Of a stretch of 64,000 nt of DNA, positions 29,615-38,071 are shown in pieces. Positions within the stretch are counted from its first letter, which is position 1, and each line of letters starts with the position of its first letter. The notes under the pieces were generated by a model that was given only the letters and a program-made list of their open reading frames with translations, had not been told where the DNA came from and did not search any database. Origin of the DNA: Salinispora oceanensis (lineage in GTDB: Bacteria > Actinomycetota > Actinomycetes > Mycobacteriales > Micromonosporaceae); NCBI RefSeq assembly GCF_000383575.1, contig NZ_KB911579.1:685707-749706 (forward strand), written 5' to 3'. A program made the translations under genes and the position numbers.

Positions 29615-30459
29615 ACCGTCACCAGGTCCTTGAGCTGCTCGTACCGGGTGTCGCCGATGCCGCCAACCTGGCGCAGGTCGCTCACCGACCGGAAGCCGCC
29701 ATGCTCCGCACGGTGGTCGAGGATGCGCTGCGCGAGCACCGGTCCGACTCCGGGCAGCGTGTCGAGCTGCGCCAGGGTGGCGGTGTTGAGGTTGACCTTG
29801 CCGCCGCCGGGCACCACTCCTGTCTCCCCACCGGCGGGGGCCACCCCCGGTGGCGCGGTGACACCGATCAGGATGAGTTCCCCATCGGCTATCTTCCGAG
29901 CCGGATTGAACAGGGCGACATCAACGCCGGGCAGCGCCCCGCCGGCCGCCTGTACCGCGTCGGCGACCCGGGCACCGGCCGGCACCCGGACAAGCCCGGG
30001 CCGGCGGACCTTGCCGGCGACCGCCACCACCAGCTCACCGTCCGCCTCTGTCGGGTCAACGGAGGCGGACGGAGCGACCGGTGTCACCGCTGCGACCGAC
30101 TCGACCGGCTCAACCTGAGGCCGGGACTGCCACGCCCAGAAGCCCGCCCCGAGCACCACCAGCACGGCGACGAGAGCCAATGCCCGCACCCCTCGCCGCC
30201 CCGGATCGAAAGCGCCCGGCCCCGACAAGACTCGGCTCGATGGCTCTCCGTCCAGTTGGGCGGAGGAGACCGGCACCACCTCCGACCCGTCAGGTGGGGT
30301 GCGTCGCGGACCCTCCGGCGCCTCCGGGGGCGCCATCACCGCCCGTCGCGTCACCACCGCTGGGGCCGCCGCCATCGGCTGACCGGCGCCGGACAGCTCG
30401 CCTGCCGGCAACACTCGATGCAGGCGGTCCCGGACCACCCTCTCCTCGTCGTATGGCAC
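29611..30459 (-). CDS. comEA: Competence DNA receptor ComEA (SLBB and helix-hairpin-helix)
   Basis: DNA-binding envelope protein that delivers DNA to ComEC. The 282 residues comprise a disordered cytoplasmic arm to about 85 and one membrane helix (ALALVAVLVVLGAGFWAW). A SLBB-like domain (VVAVAGKVRRPGLVRVPAG) is followed by a C-terminal helix-hairpin-helix pair (VNLNTATLAQLDTLPGVG). It is co-translated with comEC. The long N-terminal cytoplasmic arm is typical of high-GC relatives. Confidence 0.93.
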   Translation of the reverse strand: MPYDEERVVRDRLHRVLPAGELSGAGQPMAAAPAVVTRRAVMAPPEAPEGPRRTPPDGSEVVPVSSAQLDGEPSSRVLSGPGAFDPGRRGVRALALVAVLVVLGAGFWAWQSRPQVEPVESVAAVTPVAPSASVDPTEADGELVVAVAGKVRRPGLVRVPAGARVADAVQAAGGALPGVDVALFNPARKIADGELILIGVTAPPGVAPAGGETGVVPGGGKVNLNTATLAQLDTLPGVGPVLAQRILDHRAEHGGFRSVSDLRQVGGIGDTRYEQLKDLVTV

Positions 30460-30611
30460 GGCGCGACGCTAGGCCGACGGGCGGAATGAGTACCCGCCGC
30501 ACAAGGCTCCGCTGTGGATAAGAGCGGGTTTGTGGACAGCCCCCTGATCATGGTCGCGATGTGCTACCGATCGCGGCTGCGACAGCCCCGCCAGAGCGGG
30601 AAGTAGCTGGG

Positions 30612-31472
30612 TCAGCCGTCGGCAGGCGGACGGCGGTGCACGACCACGCACGCCAGGCCGGGCCCCGCATGCGCGGCAACCACCGCACCGGCCTCAGAGA
30701 CGTACGTGCTCCGCAAGCGGTCACCGAGCCGCGCCGCCAACGCCACCTGGAGTGCCTCGGCGCGCTGCGGCGCGGCGAGGTGATGCAGAGCCAGGTCAAC
30801 GTCGGCGTCCCCGGCGGCCCCGACAGCGAGGTCCACCAGGCGGGCGACGCCCCGGCTGGCGGTACGCACCCGGTCCCGGAGGACAATCAGGCCATCCGGC
30901 ATATGCATGATCGGCTTTACCGAGAGAGCAGTGCCGAGCAAGGCCGAGGCGGCGTTGATCCGGCCGCCCCGACGGAGGAACTCCAGCGTGTCGACGTAGA
31001 AGTAGATGGTGGTCCGCGCCACGGCCTGCTGGGCGGCGGCGTGAGCCGCGGTCAGGTCGGCCCCGGCTGCCGCGGCCTCGGCAGCGACCACCGCGGGGAA
31101 TCCGATGCCCATGCCGCAGGAGCGGCTGTCCAACACCGCCACTCGGTCGCCGAACTCCGCGGCGGCCAGGCGCGCGGACTCGACCGTGCCGGAGAGCCCT
31201 GCGGACAGGTGCACCGAGACGATGCCGTCGGCACCGCCATCGAGAAGCCGGTGGTACGTGCGCACAAACTGCGCGGGGGCCGGCCGGGAGGTACTGACTG
31301 ACACCCGCCGCCCACTCAGGGCCTGGGTAGCGTCGGCGGGAAAGGTGTCCACCCCCTCGCGCCCTTCCGTGCCGTTGAGCACGACGGTCAAGGGCACCAC
31401 CGTTAGCTGGTGCGTGGCCAGCAGCCCAGGGGGAAGGTAGGCGGTGGAGTCGGTGACAACCGCGATGGGCAT
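30612..31472 (-). CDS. DegV family fatty acid-binding protein
   Basis: A 286-residue member of the DegV family, which binds fatty acids and delivers them to fatty acid kinase. N-terminal IAVVTDSTAYLPPGL is the family signature, with STSRPAPAQF and SVHLSAGLSGT lining the lipid pocket and DSRSCGMG in the second domain. It is a cytoplasmic protein and appears to be monocistronic, 152 bp downstream of the comEA start region and 163 bp from its upstream neighbour. Confidence 0.93.
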   Translation of the reverse strand: MPIAVVTDSTAYLPPGLLATHQLTVVPLTVVLNGTEGREGVDTFPADATQALSGRRVSVSTSRPAPAQFVRTYHRLLDGGADGIVSVHLSAGLSGTVESARLAAAEFGDRVAVLDSRSCGMGIGFPAVVAAEAAAAGADLTAAHAAAQQAVARTTIYFYVDTLEFLRRGGRINAASALLGTALSVKPIMHMPDGLIVLRDRVRTASRGVARLVDLAVGAAGDADVDLALHHLAAPQRAEALQVALAARLGDRLRSTYVSEAGAVVAAHAGPGLACVVVHRRPPADG

Positions 31473-31539
31473 GCCGGAACGCTAACCGATGCCGACCGGC
31501 GCCGCAGAGGCAGAATCAGGTCAGAAACCGCCGGAGACG

Positions 31540-31579
31540 GCTGTTGGCCGGCACCCTGGTTCGGGTGCCGGCCAACAGC
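31540..31579. terminator. Strong 17-bp hairpin, probable terminator after the secreted lysozyme-like gene
   Basis: GCTGTTGGCCGGCACCC and its perfect complement flank a 6-base loop. A pyrimidine run TTCTTTCCCCC follows on the plus strand. It lies between the stop of the 31636-32211 gene and the degV start, where minus-strand transcription of the former should end. Confidence 0.65.
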
Positions 31580-31635
31580 TTCTTTCCCCCTTGGCTGGGT
31601 TAGGTCTGTGGGCGGGGGTGGTTGCGGGTGGTGGG

Positions 31636-32211
31636 TCAGCTGGTCCAGTGCTCGGCGACGAGGTCGGCGGCCTGGGTCTCCCACTGGGCGTAGTGGAACG
31701 GGAACGCCGACACCTGCACCTTCTGCGCGGCTTCGGTCAACGGCAGTTCCTGCCAGCCCTCGACCTGCTTGAGGCCCTTGAGGAAGGCGGTGGTGGAGTA
31801 CTCGGGGTCGGTGATCTGCTCCACGCTGCCCCAACCAGAGGACGGGCGCTGCTGGAACAGGCCCTGCGAGTCGTGGTCGTTGCGCTCACCCAGGTGTCCC
31901 AGGTTCTCCAGCTTCGACTCCTGCAGGCTGGTGGCGATCGCCACCACGGCGGCGCGCTCGTCCATGCCGGCCTTCTTGGTGGCCTCGATGATGGCCTTCA
32001 CGTTGCCGGTCTGCTCATCGCCCAGATCGATGCGCGACTGCGTGCCCTGCGGGATCAGCGTGCCGCTGTCCGGCTTGTCGGCCTGCACGGCAGCGGCAGC
32101 AGCGGCGGGGGTGGTGTCGGTGAGGGTGTCCAGGGGGCCGGCGACGACACCGGTGGACAGGGCCAGACCAGCGAAACCAAGCACACTACGACGCAGAATC
32201 GTGTTCATCAT
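31636..32211 (-). CDS. Secreted lysozyme-like (transglycosylase-fold) protein
   Basis: A 191-residue secreted protein with a signal peptide (MMNTILRRSVLGFAGLALS, Ala-rich cleavage region near residue 40). One domain follows with SLQESKLENLGH, HDSQGLFQQRPSSGWG and AFPFHYAQWETQAADL. The Glu in QESKL is the likely acid catalyst of a lysozyme or SLT fold. ATG 32211 has GGAG 9 bases upstream, and a second ATG follows directly. It is the shorter paralogue of the anchored protein at 16228-17082. A 363-nt leader with strong secondary structure precedes it, so post-transcriptional control is possible. Confidence 0.8.
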   Translation of the reverse strand: MMNTILRRSVLGFAGLALSTGVVAGPLDTLTDTTPAAAAAAVQADKPDSGTLIPQGTQSRIDLGDEQTGNVKAIIEATKKAGMDERAAVVAIATSLQESKLENLGHLGERNDHDSQGLFQQRPSSGWGSVEQITDPEYSTTAFLKGLKQVEGWQELPLTEAAQKVQVSAFPFHYAQWETQAADLVAEHWTS

Positions 32212-32574
32212 GGGGGTTGCTCCATTCGGGGATCGACACCCACATACGCACGCCCGAAAGGGGGTCAGGCGGCAACAGGGTGCAAGCACCGTCCGGCGCT
32301 CAAAGAACAGGGAGAAGAAGGTCGGCGGCCGCGGGGCTCACAGGCACACGCACGGCGCCGGGTCCAGATGTAACGACCGGCCGGCCACCGGCATTCCCGG
32401 CGACCCGCACCCGGTGCCATCCGCCACCGGCGGGGCACCTCCACGGCCGTACGCAGGGTGTAACGCCCCCACGCCCGCCGGGATTCCACCACCACCGCGC
32501 CCCGAAGTGACCTCAAAAACTCCCAAATCCGACGATCAGCCGCTTAACGGATAAACACCCTGAAGCCGGAGCTG
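32212..32574 (-). promoter_or_regulatory. Long structured 5' leader of the secreted lysozyme-like gene
   Basis: 363 nt without a gene between the phosphatase stop and the start of the secreted protein. It contains a nested hairpin at 32413-32439 (GGTGCC and GGCACC enclosing CCGCC and GGCGG), a smaller GGTGC-TT-GCACC hairpin nearer the gene, and two copies of CGTTACA on the minus strand. Cell-wall hydrolase genes in actinobacteria often have riboswitch leaders, but I could not match the conserved ydaO (c-di-AMP) blocks here. The class is unknown. Confidence 0.4.
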
Positions 32575-33207
32575 CTATCGGTGGCTACCAATGGAGTCGA
32601 CGTCGTAACGGGGCCCGATGTTGTGTGCTCGCAGGCGCCAACCCCGCAGTTCGTCGTGCCACAATTCGGTCCAGTGGCAGTTGCGTAGCGAGTCGATCGT
32701 ACGCAGCACGGCGGGCTCCCAGCCGAGTAGCTGACCGATGCCCTGTCGGGCGGCACCAGCATGGGTGGCGACCACCACCGTCCCACCGGCGACGGTATCG
32801 GCAGCCTCCTGGAACGCGACCCCCAGCCGCTTACCGACGTCATCCAAGGTTTCGATGCCGGCACCAGGGTCTGGGTCACCGGCCCGCCAACGGGCATACT
32901 CGTCCGGGTACTGTTCGGCCGCCTCGGTGAGCCGCAGCCCCTGCCAGGGCCCGAAGTGCCGTTCCCGCAGCCGTACGTCGGTGTGGACCGGCAGCCCGGT
33001 GAGGGCGGCCAGAGCGGCGGCCGTGTCCGCCGCGCGCCGAAGGTCGCTTGCGAAGATCGCGTCGGGGTGGAACCCGGTGAGCAGCTGGGCGGCAGCCCCG
33101 GCCTGCTCCCGACCGAGGTCGTTCAGACCGATATCAGTCTGCCCCTGCACCCGGCCGCTGGCGTTCCAGTCGGTGTTGCCATGTCGCCAGACAATCAGCC
33201 GAGTCAT
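32575..33207 (-). CDS. Histidine phosphatase family protein (phosphoglycerate mutase-like)
   Basis: A 210-residue phosphatase of the histidine acid/PGM superfamily. The RHG motif lies in LIVWRHGNTDWN (Arg8-His9-Gly10), a second Arg in SDLRRAADTA, a catalytic Glu in RERHFGPWQG, and the second His in VVATHAGAAR. Substrate is unknown; members next to rsfS-nadD are often called GpmB-like. Its start overlaps the rsfS stop by 4 bp, so the two are co-translated. Confidence 0.92.
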   Translation of the reverse strand: MTRLIVWRHGNTDWNASGRVQGQTDIGLNDLGREQAGAAAQLLTGFHPDAIFASDLRRAADTAAALAALTGLPVHTDVRLRERHFGPWQGLRLTEAAEQYPDEYARWRAGDPDPGAGIETLDDVGKRLGVAFQEAADTVAGGTVVVATHAGAARQGIGQLLGWEPAVLRTIDSLRNCHWTELWHDELRGWRLRAHNIGPRYDVDSIGSHR

Positions 33208-33602
33208 TCGGCGGTGCCGGGCTCAGCGGCGGCGAGGTCACGGTCGACGAAGGGAATCTGCGGGCAGTCCTTCCAGAGCCGGTCCAGCGCGTAGAACTCG
33301 CGCTCCTCGGTGTGCTGGACATGCACGACGATGTCCACGTAGTCGAGCAGCACCCAACGACCGCCCCGCTCCCCCTCACGCCGGACCGGCTTGGCCTTCT
33401 CCGGCAGCTGGAGCAGGCGCTCCTCGATCGCGTCAACGATGGCGAGCACCTGACGCTCGTTGGGGGCGGCGGCGAGCAGGAACGCGTCGGTGATGGCGAG
33501 CTGATCACCCACATCAATGATGACGATGTCCTGCGCCCTCTTGTCGGCGGCGGCCTGGGCGGCGGCGGTCGCCAGCTCGTGTGCGCGTTCGGAAACTGTC
33601 AC
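33204..33602 (-). CDS. rsfS: Ribosomal silencing factor RsfS
   Basis: Binds ribosomal protein L14 on the large subunit and blocks subunit joining when nutrients are scarce. The 132 residues include the core DIVIIDVGDQLAITDAFLLA and the conserved GRWVLLDYVDIVVHVQ and FYALDRLWKDCP. GTG 33602 is fixed by AGGAGA 3 bases upstream of the spacer; an upstream frame extension is rejected. It sits between nadD and the phosphatase in the usual nadD-rsfS order. Confidence 0.95.
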   Translation of the reverse strand: MTVSERAHELATAAAQAAADKRAQDIVIIDVGDQLAITDAFLLAAAPNERQVLAIVDAIEERLLQLPEKAKPVRREGERGGRWVLLDYVDIVVHVQHTEEREFYALDRLWKDCPQIPFVDRDLAAAEPGTAE

Positions 33603-33711
33603 CGTTCTCCTTCGATCATGCGTGCGACCCCCCAAGCGTCTCACATGAGAGGGCGACACGGCCGGTCGGTTACGGCGCGTCCGGGCAGGAACGGCCACAG
33701 GCCGGGACAGA

Positions 33712-34308
33712 TCACTGCTGGTAGAGCCGCCGTTTTGCGATGTACTGCACCACACCGTCAGGCACCAAGTACCACAGCGGCGCGCTCCGGGAGACCCGGG
33801 CGCGGCAGTCGGTGGAGGAGATCGCCATCGCGGGCACCTGCACCAGGCTCACCGTGTCGGCGGGCAGGTGCGCGTCGGACAACCTGAAGCCGGGCCGAGT
33901 CACCCCGATGAAATGGGCCAACTCGAAGGCCTCGTCCAGGTCCTTCCAGGAAAGGATCTTCGCTAAGGCGTCGGCGCCGGTGATGAAGAAGAGCTGCACC
34001 TTGGCGCCGTACACGGCCCGCAGGTCACGCAGAGTGTCGATGGTGTAGGTGGGACCACCGCGGTCGATGTCGGCCCGACTGACCTGGAAGCGAGGGTTGG
34101 AGGCGGTGGCGATGACCGTCATCAGGTATCGGTCCTCGGCGGGACTGACCGGCTCGTCCTCCTTCTGCCACGGCCGCCCGGTGGGGACGAAGATCACCTC
34201 GTCCAGCCCGAACCGGTCAGCCACCTCACTCGCCGCGACCAGATGCCCGTGATGGATCGGGTCGAACGTGCCGCCCATGATCCCCACCCGCCGGATGTCT
34301 TCCTCCAC
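33712..34308 (-). CDS. nadD: Nicotinate-nucleotide adenylyltransferase
   Basis: Converts nicotinate mononucleotide and ATP to deamido-NAD in NAD biosynthesis. The 198-residue protein has the nucleotidyltransferase motif [10 protein letters not shown] at 13-22 and the C-terminal ISSTDCR, matching the ISSTxIR site. It lies 109 bp upstream of rsfS on the same strand. Confidence 0.96.
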   Translation of the reverse strand: MEEDIRRVGIMGGTFDPIHHGHLVAASEVADRFGLDEVIFVPTGRPWQKEDEPVSPAEDRYLMTVIATASNPRFQVSRADIDRGGPTYTIDTLRDLRAVYGAKVQLFFITGADALAKILSWKDLDEAFELAHFIGVTRPGFRLSDAHLPADTVSLVQVPAMAISSTDCRARVSRSAPLWYLVPDGVVQYIAKRRLYQQ

Positions 34309-34454
34309 CCCGCGATTTTAGGCCGACCGCGGCCAGCGTCGTCCTCGCCCCAGCTTCCCCGCCCCCCTGGTGCCAAAGCGGATCCGCCCAGCGATGAGAT
34401 TTGCGCCCAGTCGGAAGACGTCTGCGCCCACGCCGGCAGCCGGGCCCGCGCTCC

Positions 34455-36968
34455 TCAGGCGTCCACCGCCGCGACGGCGGTCCGGGCGATCAGCGCCCGG
34501 CGCATGTCGTCGTCCGCGTCGATCAACGTCCGACGAAGGCCCCAGGTCAGATCCTCCCGGGTAAGCAACGCCGCGACGCCTTCCCGAGTGCTCTGCGCGA
34601 CCGCATAGCGCGGGAACGCCCGCTCCGCGATCCGCTCCGCCACCCACGGCGTACGCAACCGCGAGGCGATCGGCATGTCGGCAAGGTACCGCCCGACGTA
34701 CGGGGCGGTCAGCGTCGCCTGCTCCGGCTGCCAGAAGCCCTTCGCGGTCGCCTCAACCAGGCGGTTGGAGCACTCCGTGTCCGCCACGATGATCTCCCAG
34801 GCAGCCTCTTTGGCAGCCGGGTCGGGCAGGGCCGCGCGACAGCGGGCGGCCCGCTCGGCCCCGGTGGCGCTCGGGTCGGCTGCCGCCTCGGCGGCGATCT
34901 CCGCCACACCGGCCCCACCCAGCGCGACCAGCCGCCCCAGCACCGCCCACCGCAGCTCCGTATCGATCGCGAGCCCCGGCGGCCTGCCCTGGCCGGCCAG
35001 CCAACCGGTCAGTCGGTCCACGTTGTCGGTCGCGGCGACCCACCCTCGGGCCGCGGCGAGCTGAAGCGAACCACCGGGCGGCGCGGTGTCGAGCAGCTGC
35101 CCGGTGGCGACGGCGACCTGGGCCAGGGCCGCCTCTCGGGCGCGGGGGGTGAGGTAGCGGTCGATCAGCGATCGGCTGATCGCGACCACATCCTCGACGA
35201 TCACCACCTCGTTCTCGGCCGGCAATGCGGCGGTGATCAGCTGCACCAGCTCCAGCACCGGCCGCTCCCCATCGGTGACGGCGTCCAGCTCAGCTCCCCA
35301 GAGCAGCGCCCGCGCGAGCGAGTCGGTCAGGCGGGGCAGCAACAGCGGTACCGCGTCCGCCGAGGCCGGATCCAGTCGGATCTTGGCATAGGTCAGGTCG
35401 CCGGCGTTCGGCAACAGCAGCTGGGCGGCCACCTGCCCGGCCAGCTCCGTGAGCACCGTGCGACCACCGTCAACGGAAGGTTCAAGGTCCACCAGGCGGT
35501 GCTGCACGGTGCCGTCGGCGGCGTACCGGGCGACACCGACCCGGTGCGGGCGCAGCACCGGGTGGGATTCCGGCGCGCTCTGCACCAGGGCCACCTCGGT
35601 GTATCGACCATCGGCATCGAGCGCTACCTCCGCCCGCAACGTGTTGACCTGCGCGGTACGCAGCCAGCACCGGGCCCATCCGGTCAGGTCGCGCCCGCTG
35701 GCCTTGGTCAGGCTGGCCAGCAGGTCCGCCAGGGTGGCGTTGCCGAACCGGTGCTCGGCGAAGTACGCGTTCAGCCCGGCCAGGAAGTCGTCGTCGCCGA
35801 GCCAGGCCACGAGTTGGCGCAGCACCGCGGCGCCCTTCGCGTACGAGATGCCATCGAAGTTGAGCAAGGCCTGGGCGGCGTCGGTCACCTCCGCCGGGGC
35901 GACCGGGTGGGTCGACGGACGCTGGTCGGCCGCGTACCCCCAGATCTTGCGCCGCATCGCGAAGCTCGTCCAGCCACGATCGAAGCGGGTGGCCTCCGCG
36001 GTCACCCGGGTGGCCAGGTACTCGGCGAACGACTCGTTCAACCACAGGTCGTCCCACCACCGCATGGTGACCAGGTCCCCGAACCACATGTGCGCCATCT
36101 CGTGCGCGATGGTGCTGGCCCGCCACTCGCGCTCGCTCTCGGTGACCGCGGACCGGAAGACGTAGTCGTCCCGGATGGTCACCAGCCCCGGATTCTCCAT
36201 GGCCCCGGCATTGAACTCCGGTACGAACGCCTGGTCGTACTTACCGAACGGGTACCGCTGCGCAAAGAGCTGGTGATACCGGTCCAGACACTGCTTCGTG
36301 ACCGTGAGGATCTCGTCGATCTCCGCGTCCAGGTGCGTCGCGAGCGACCGACGACACCAGACGCCGAGCGGGATGCCGTCATGCTCGTCCCGGTGGACGT
36401 ACCAGGGCCCGGCGATCAACGAGACCAGGTACGTGGCCAGCGGTTCGGTCGGGGCGAACTCCCACCGCCCTGGACGTGGCGAGGCAGCCAGTACGCCGTT
36501 CGCAGCGACGGTCCAGTGCTCGGGGGCGGTCACCGTGAGGGTGACCGGGGCCTTGAGGTCGGGTTGGTCGAAGGCGGCGAAGATGCGCTGGGCATGGTCG
36601 AGGAAGGACATCGCGTACAGGTAGGTCTCCCCGTCGGCCGGGTCGACAAAGCGGTGCATCCCCTCAGCGGTGTTGGTGTACGCCATCTCCGCCTCGACCG
36701 TCAGCGTGTTCCGCTCGGCGAGGCCGGTCAGTGGCAGCCGGTTGTCGACCAGCAGGGCGGGGTCGAGGTCGGTGTCGTTGATCCGGACCGAGCGCAACGT
36801 CTGCGGCTGGCACTCGACGAATGTCCGGGTACCGGGGGTCGCCCGAAAGCGGATGGTGACCCGCGAACAAAACCCTTCGTCGCCGGTCACGTCGAGGTCC
36901 ACCTGATAGGACTCGACGGAAATCACAGCGGCGCGCGCGGTCGCCTCTACGCGGGTAAGGCTCGGCAT
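34455..36968 (-). CDS. pepN: Aminopeptidase N (M1 family zinc metallopeptidase)
   Basis: Broad-specificity aminopeptidase of 837 residues. The exopeptidase motif GAMENPG begins at 255, the zinc motif HEMAH-x18-E at 289-312 (third ligand Glu312), and a Tyr lies further on in the catalytic region. The C-terminal ERAP1-like domain reaches the end. ATG 36968 has AGGA upstream in a good position. The long upstream open frame belongs to antisense of the DUF397 gene. It is divergent from DUF397 with 66 bp between starts. Confidence 0.95.
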   Translation of the reverse strand: MPSLTRVEATARAAVISVESYQVDLDVTGDEGFCSRVTIRFRATPGTRTFVECQPQTLRSVRINDTDLDPALLVDNRLPLTGLAERNTLTVEAEMAYTNTAEGMHRFVDPADGETYLYAMSFLDHAQRIFAAFDQPDLKAPVTLTVTAPEHWTVAANGVLAASPRPGRWEFAPTEPLATYLVSLIAGPWYVHRDEHDGIPLGVWCRRSLATHLDAEIDEILTVTKQCLDRYHQLFAQRYPFGKYDQAFVPEFNAGAMENPGLVTIRDDYVFRSAVTESEREWRASTIAHEMAHMWFGDLVTMRWWDDLWLNESFAEYLATRVTAEATRFDRGWTSFAMRRKIWGYAADQRPSTHPVAPAEVTDAAQALLNFDGISYAKGAAVLRQLVAWLGDDDFLAGLNAYFAEHRFGNATLADLLASLTKASGRDLTGWARCWLRTAQVNTLRAEVALDADGRYTEVALVQSAPESHPVLRPHRVGVARYAADGTVQHRLVDLEPSVDGGRTVLTELAGQVAAQLLLPNAGDLTYAKIRLDPASADAVPLLLPRLTDSLARALLWGAELDAVTDGERPVLELVQLITAALPAENEVVIVEDVVAISRSLIDRYLTPRAREAALAQVAVATGQLLDTAPPGGSLQLAAARGWVAATDNVDRLTGWLAGQGRPPGLAIDTELRWAVLGRLVALGGAGVAEIAAEAAADPSATGAERAARCRAALPDPAAKEAAWEIIVADTECSNRLVEATAKGFWQPEQATLTAPYVGRYLADMPIASRLRTPWVAERIAERAFPRYAVAQSTREGVAALLTREDLTWGLRRTLIDADDDMRRALIARTAVAAVDA

Positions 36969-37034
36969 CCGCTTATCCTGCCCGATGGAACAATACAAAT
37001 TTGCCCCCAACCCACGGCACTGGAGGATTGCACC

Positions 37035-37253
37035 ATGACGACGCACCCCAAAGGCGACTTCGATGTCTCGCGGGCCGTCTGGCAGCGAGCCGAGGGCGAC
37101 ACCTCCGAGGCCGCCGTCGAGGTCGCGTTCGTCGACGACCTGATCGGCATGCGGAACTCCGCCGAGCCGAACGGGCCGGTACTCGTGTTCACCCAGGCCG
37201 AGTGGGACGCCTTCGTCGCCGGCGCCCAAGACGGCGAGTTCGACCTGGACTGA
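37035..37253 (+). CDS. DUF397 domain protein
   Basis: A 72-residue protein with the DUF397 core: SRAVWQRAEG, VEVAFVDDLIGMRNS, and a C-terminal VLVFTQAEWDAFVAG. ATG 37035 has GGAGG 8 bases upstream. DUF397 genes usually follow a helix-turn-helix regulator with which they pair; none is adjacent here. It is divergent from pepN. Confidence 0.92.
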   Translation: MTTHPKGDFDVSRAVWQRAEGDTSEAAVEVAFVDDLIGMRNSAEPNGPVLVFTQAEWDAFVAGAQDGEFDLD

Positions 37254-37467
37254 GTCGGCTGGACCGCCTCGGCCTGGATCGACGGTCCGGGTCGAGGCGC
37301 TGCGTCCACCCCCCCCTTCGCCCGCACACCCGGGTCCGGCCGGCTACCGGTGTGATCCACCGTTTGGCTGCGGAGTCCGCTGGTGGGACCGGACAATGAT
37401 GGACTGTCGGGTCGGGGGCGAGCCCGCGCCACGGCGCCATGGGCCGCGGATCGACGGAGGTGCAGGC

Positions 37468-37938
37468 ATGGCAGAGCACGCACGAGCGCGGTCGCGGACC
37501 GGGCTCCAGGTCGCGGCCCTCGCCGTGGCGGGAATCCTCCTCCTACTGGGAGTACTCGGGTTCGTGCCCGGGATCACCACCGACTATGCCGAGTTACGGT
37601 TCGCCGGGCCAGACTCCGAAGCACAGCTGTTTGGCCTGTTCCAGGTCTCTTTCCTGCACAACATCCTGCTCCTGGGCTCCGGCCTGGCCGGCCTGGTGCT
37701 GGCCCGCCGGGTAGGCGGGGCGCGGGTCTTCCTCACCGTGGGTGGTGCGCTCACCCTCGCCCTGTGGATCTATGGACTCGTGATTGACCGGTCTAGCTCA
37801 GCCAACGTGATCCCGGTGAACGACGCCGACAACTGGCTTCACCTCGGGCTCGGCTTCGCGATGCTCGTGCTCGGCCTGCTCCTGTCCAACCAGAAAGGCA
37901 CCGGGGGACGACTCGACACTCCCCTGGACCGGCCCTGA
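37468..37938 (+). CDS. DUF4383 membrane protein
   Basis: A 156-residue membrane protein with four hydrophobic helices. Family-like segments are GLFQVSFLHNILLLGSG and a late NVIPVNDADNWLHLGLG. DUF4383 proteins are common in actinobacteria and have no known role. ATG 37468 is preceded by GGAGG. It converges with obgE. Confidence 0.88.
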   Translation: MAEHARARSRTGLQVAALAVAGILLLLGVLGFVPGITTDYAELRFAGPDSEAQLFGLFQVSFLHNILLLGSGLAGLVLARRVGGARVFLTVGGALTLALWIYGLVIDRSSSANVIPVNDADNWLHLGLGFAMLVLGLLLSNQKGTGGRLDTPLDRP

Positions 37939-38029
37939 CCCCTCCGCTGGCCCGACTGCCCGCCGCGCCAACGTGGCCCGCACCCGGTGCGGCTGCCCGC
38001 CACCGCCCCACGGCCACCCCAACTGGCCC

Positions 38030-38054
38030 TCGCCCGGTGCGAAGGCCCGGGCGA
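38030..38054 (-). terminator. Candidate terminator hairpin downstream of obgE
   Basis: TCGCCCGG and CCGGGCGA form a perfect 8-bp stem with a 9-base loop, just beyond the obgE stop. There is no T tract on the obgE side, so confidence is modest. Confidence 0.4.
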
Positions 38055-38071
38055 TCAACCGGTGCGGTCGG

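Noticed and set aside
32212..32574. A ydaO/c-di-AMP riboswitch before the secreted lysozyme-like gene
   Set aside because: I looked for the conserved GGGGAGCC, GTGAATC-type and closing blocks on the minus strand and did not find them in order.
34401..37253. A 950-codon plus-strand open frame opposite pepN
   Set aside because: Antisense shadow of pepN; only its last 72 codons are the real DUF397 gene, which has its own ATG and ribosome binding site.
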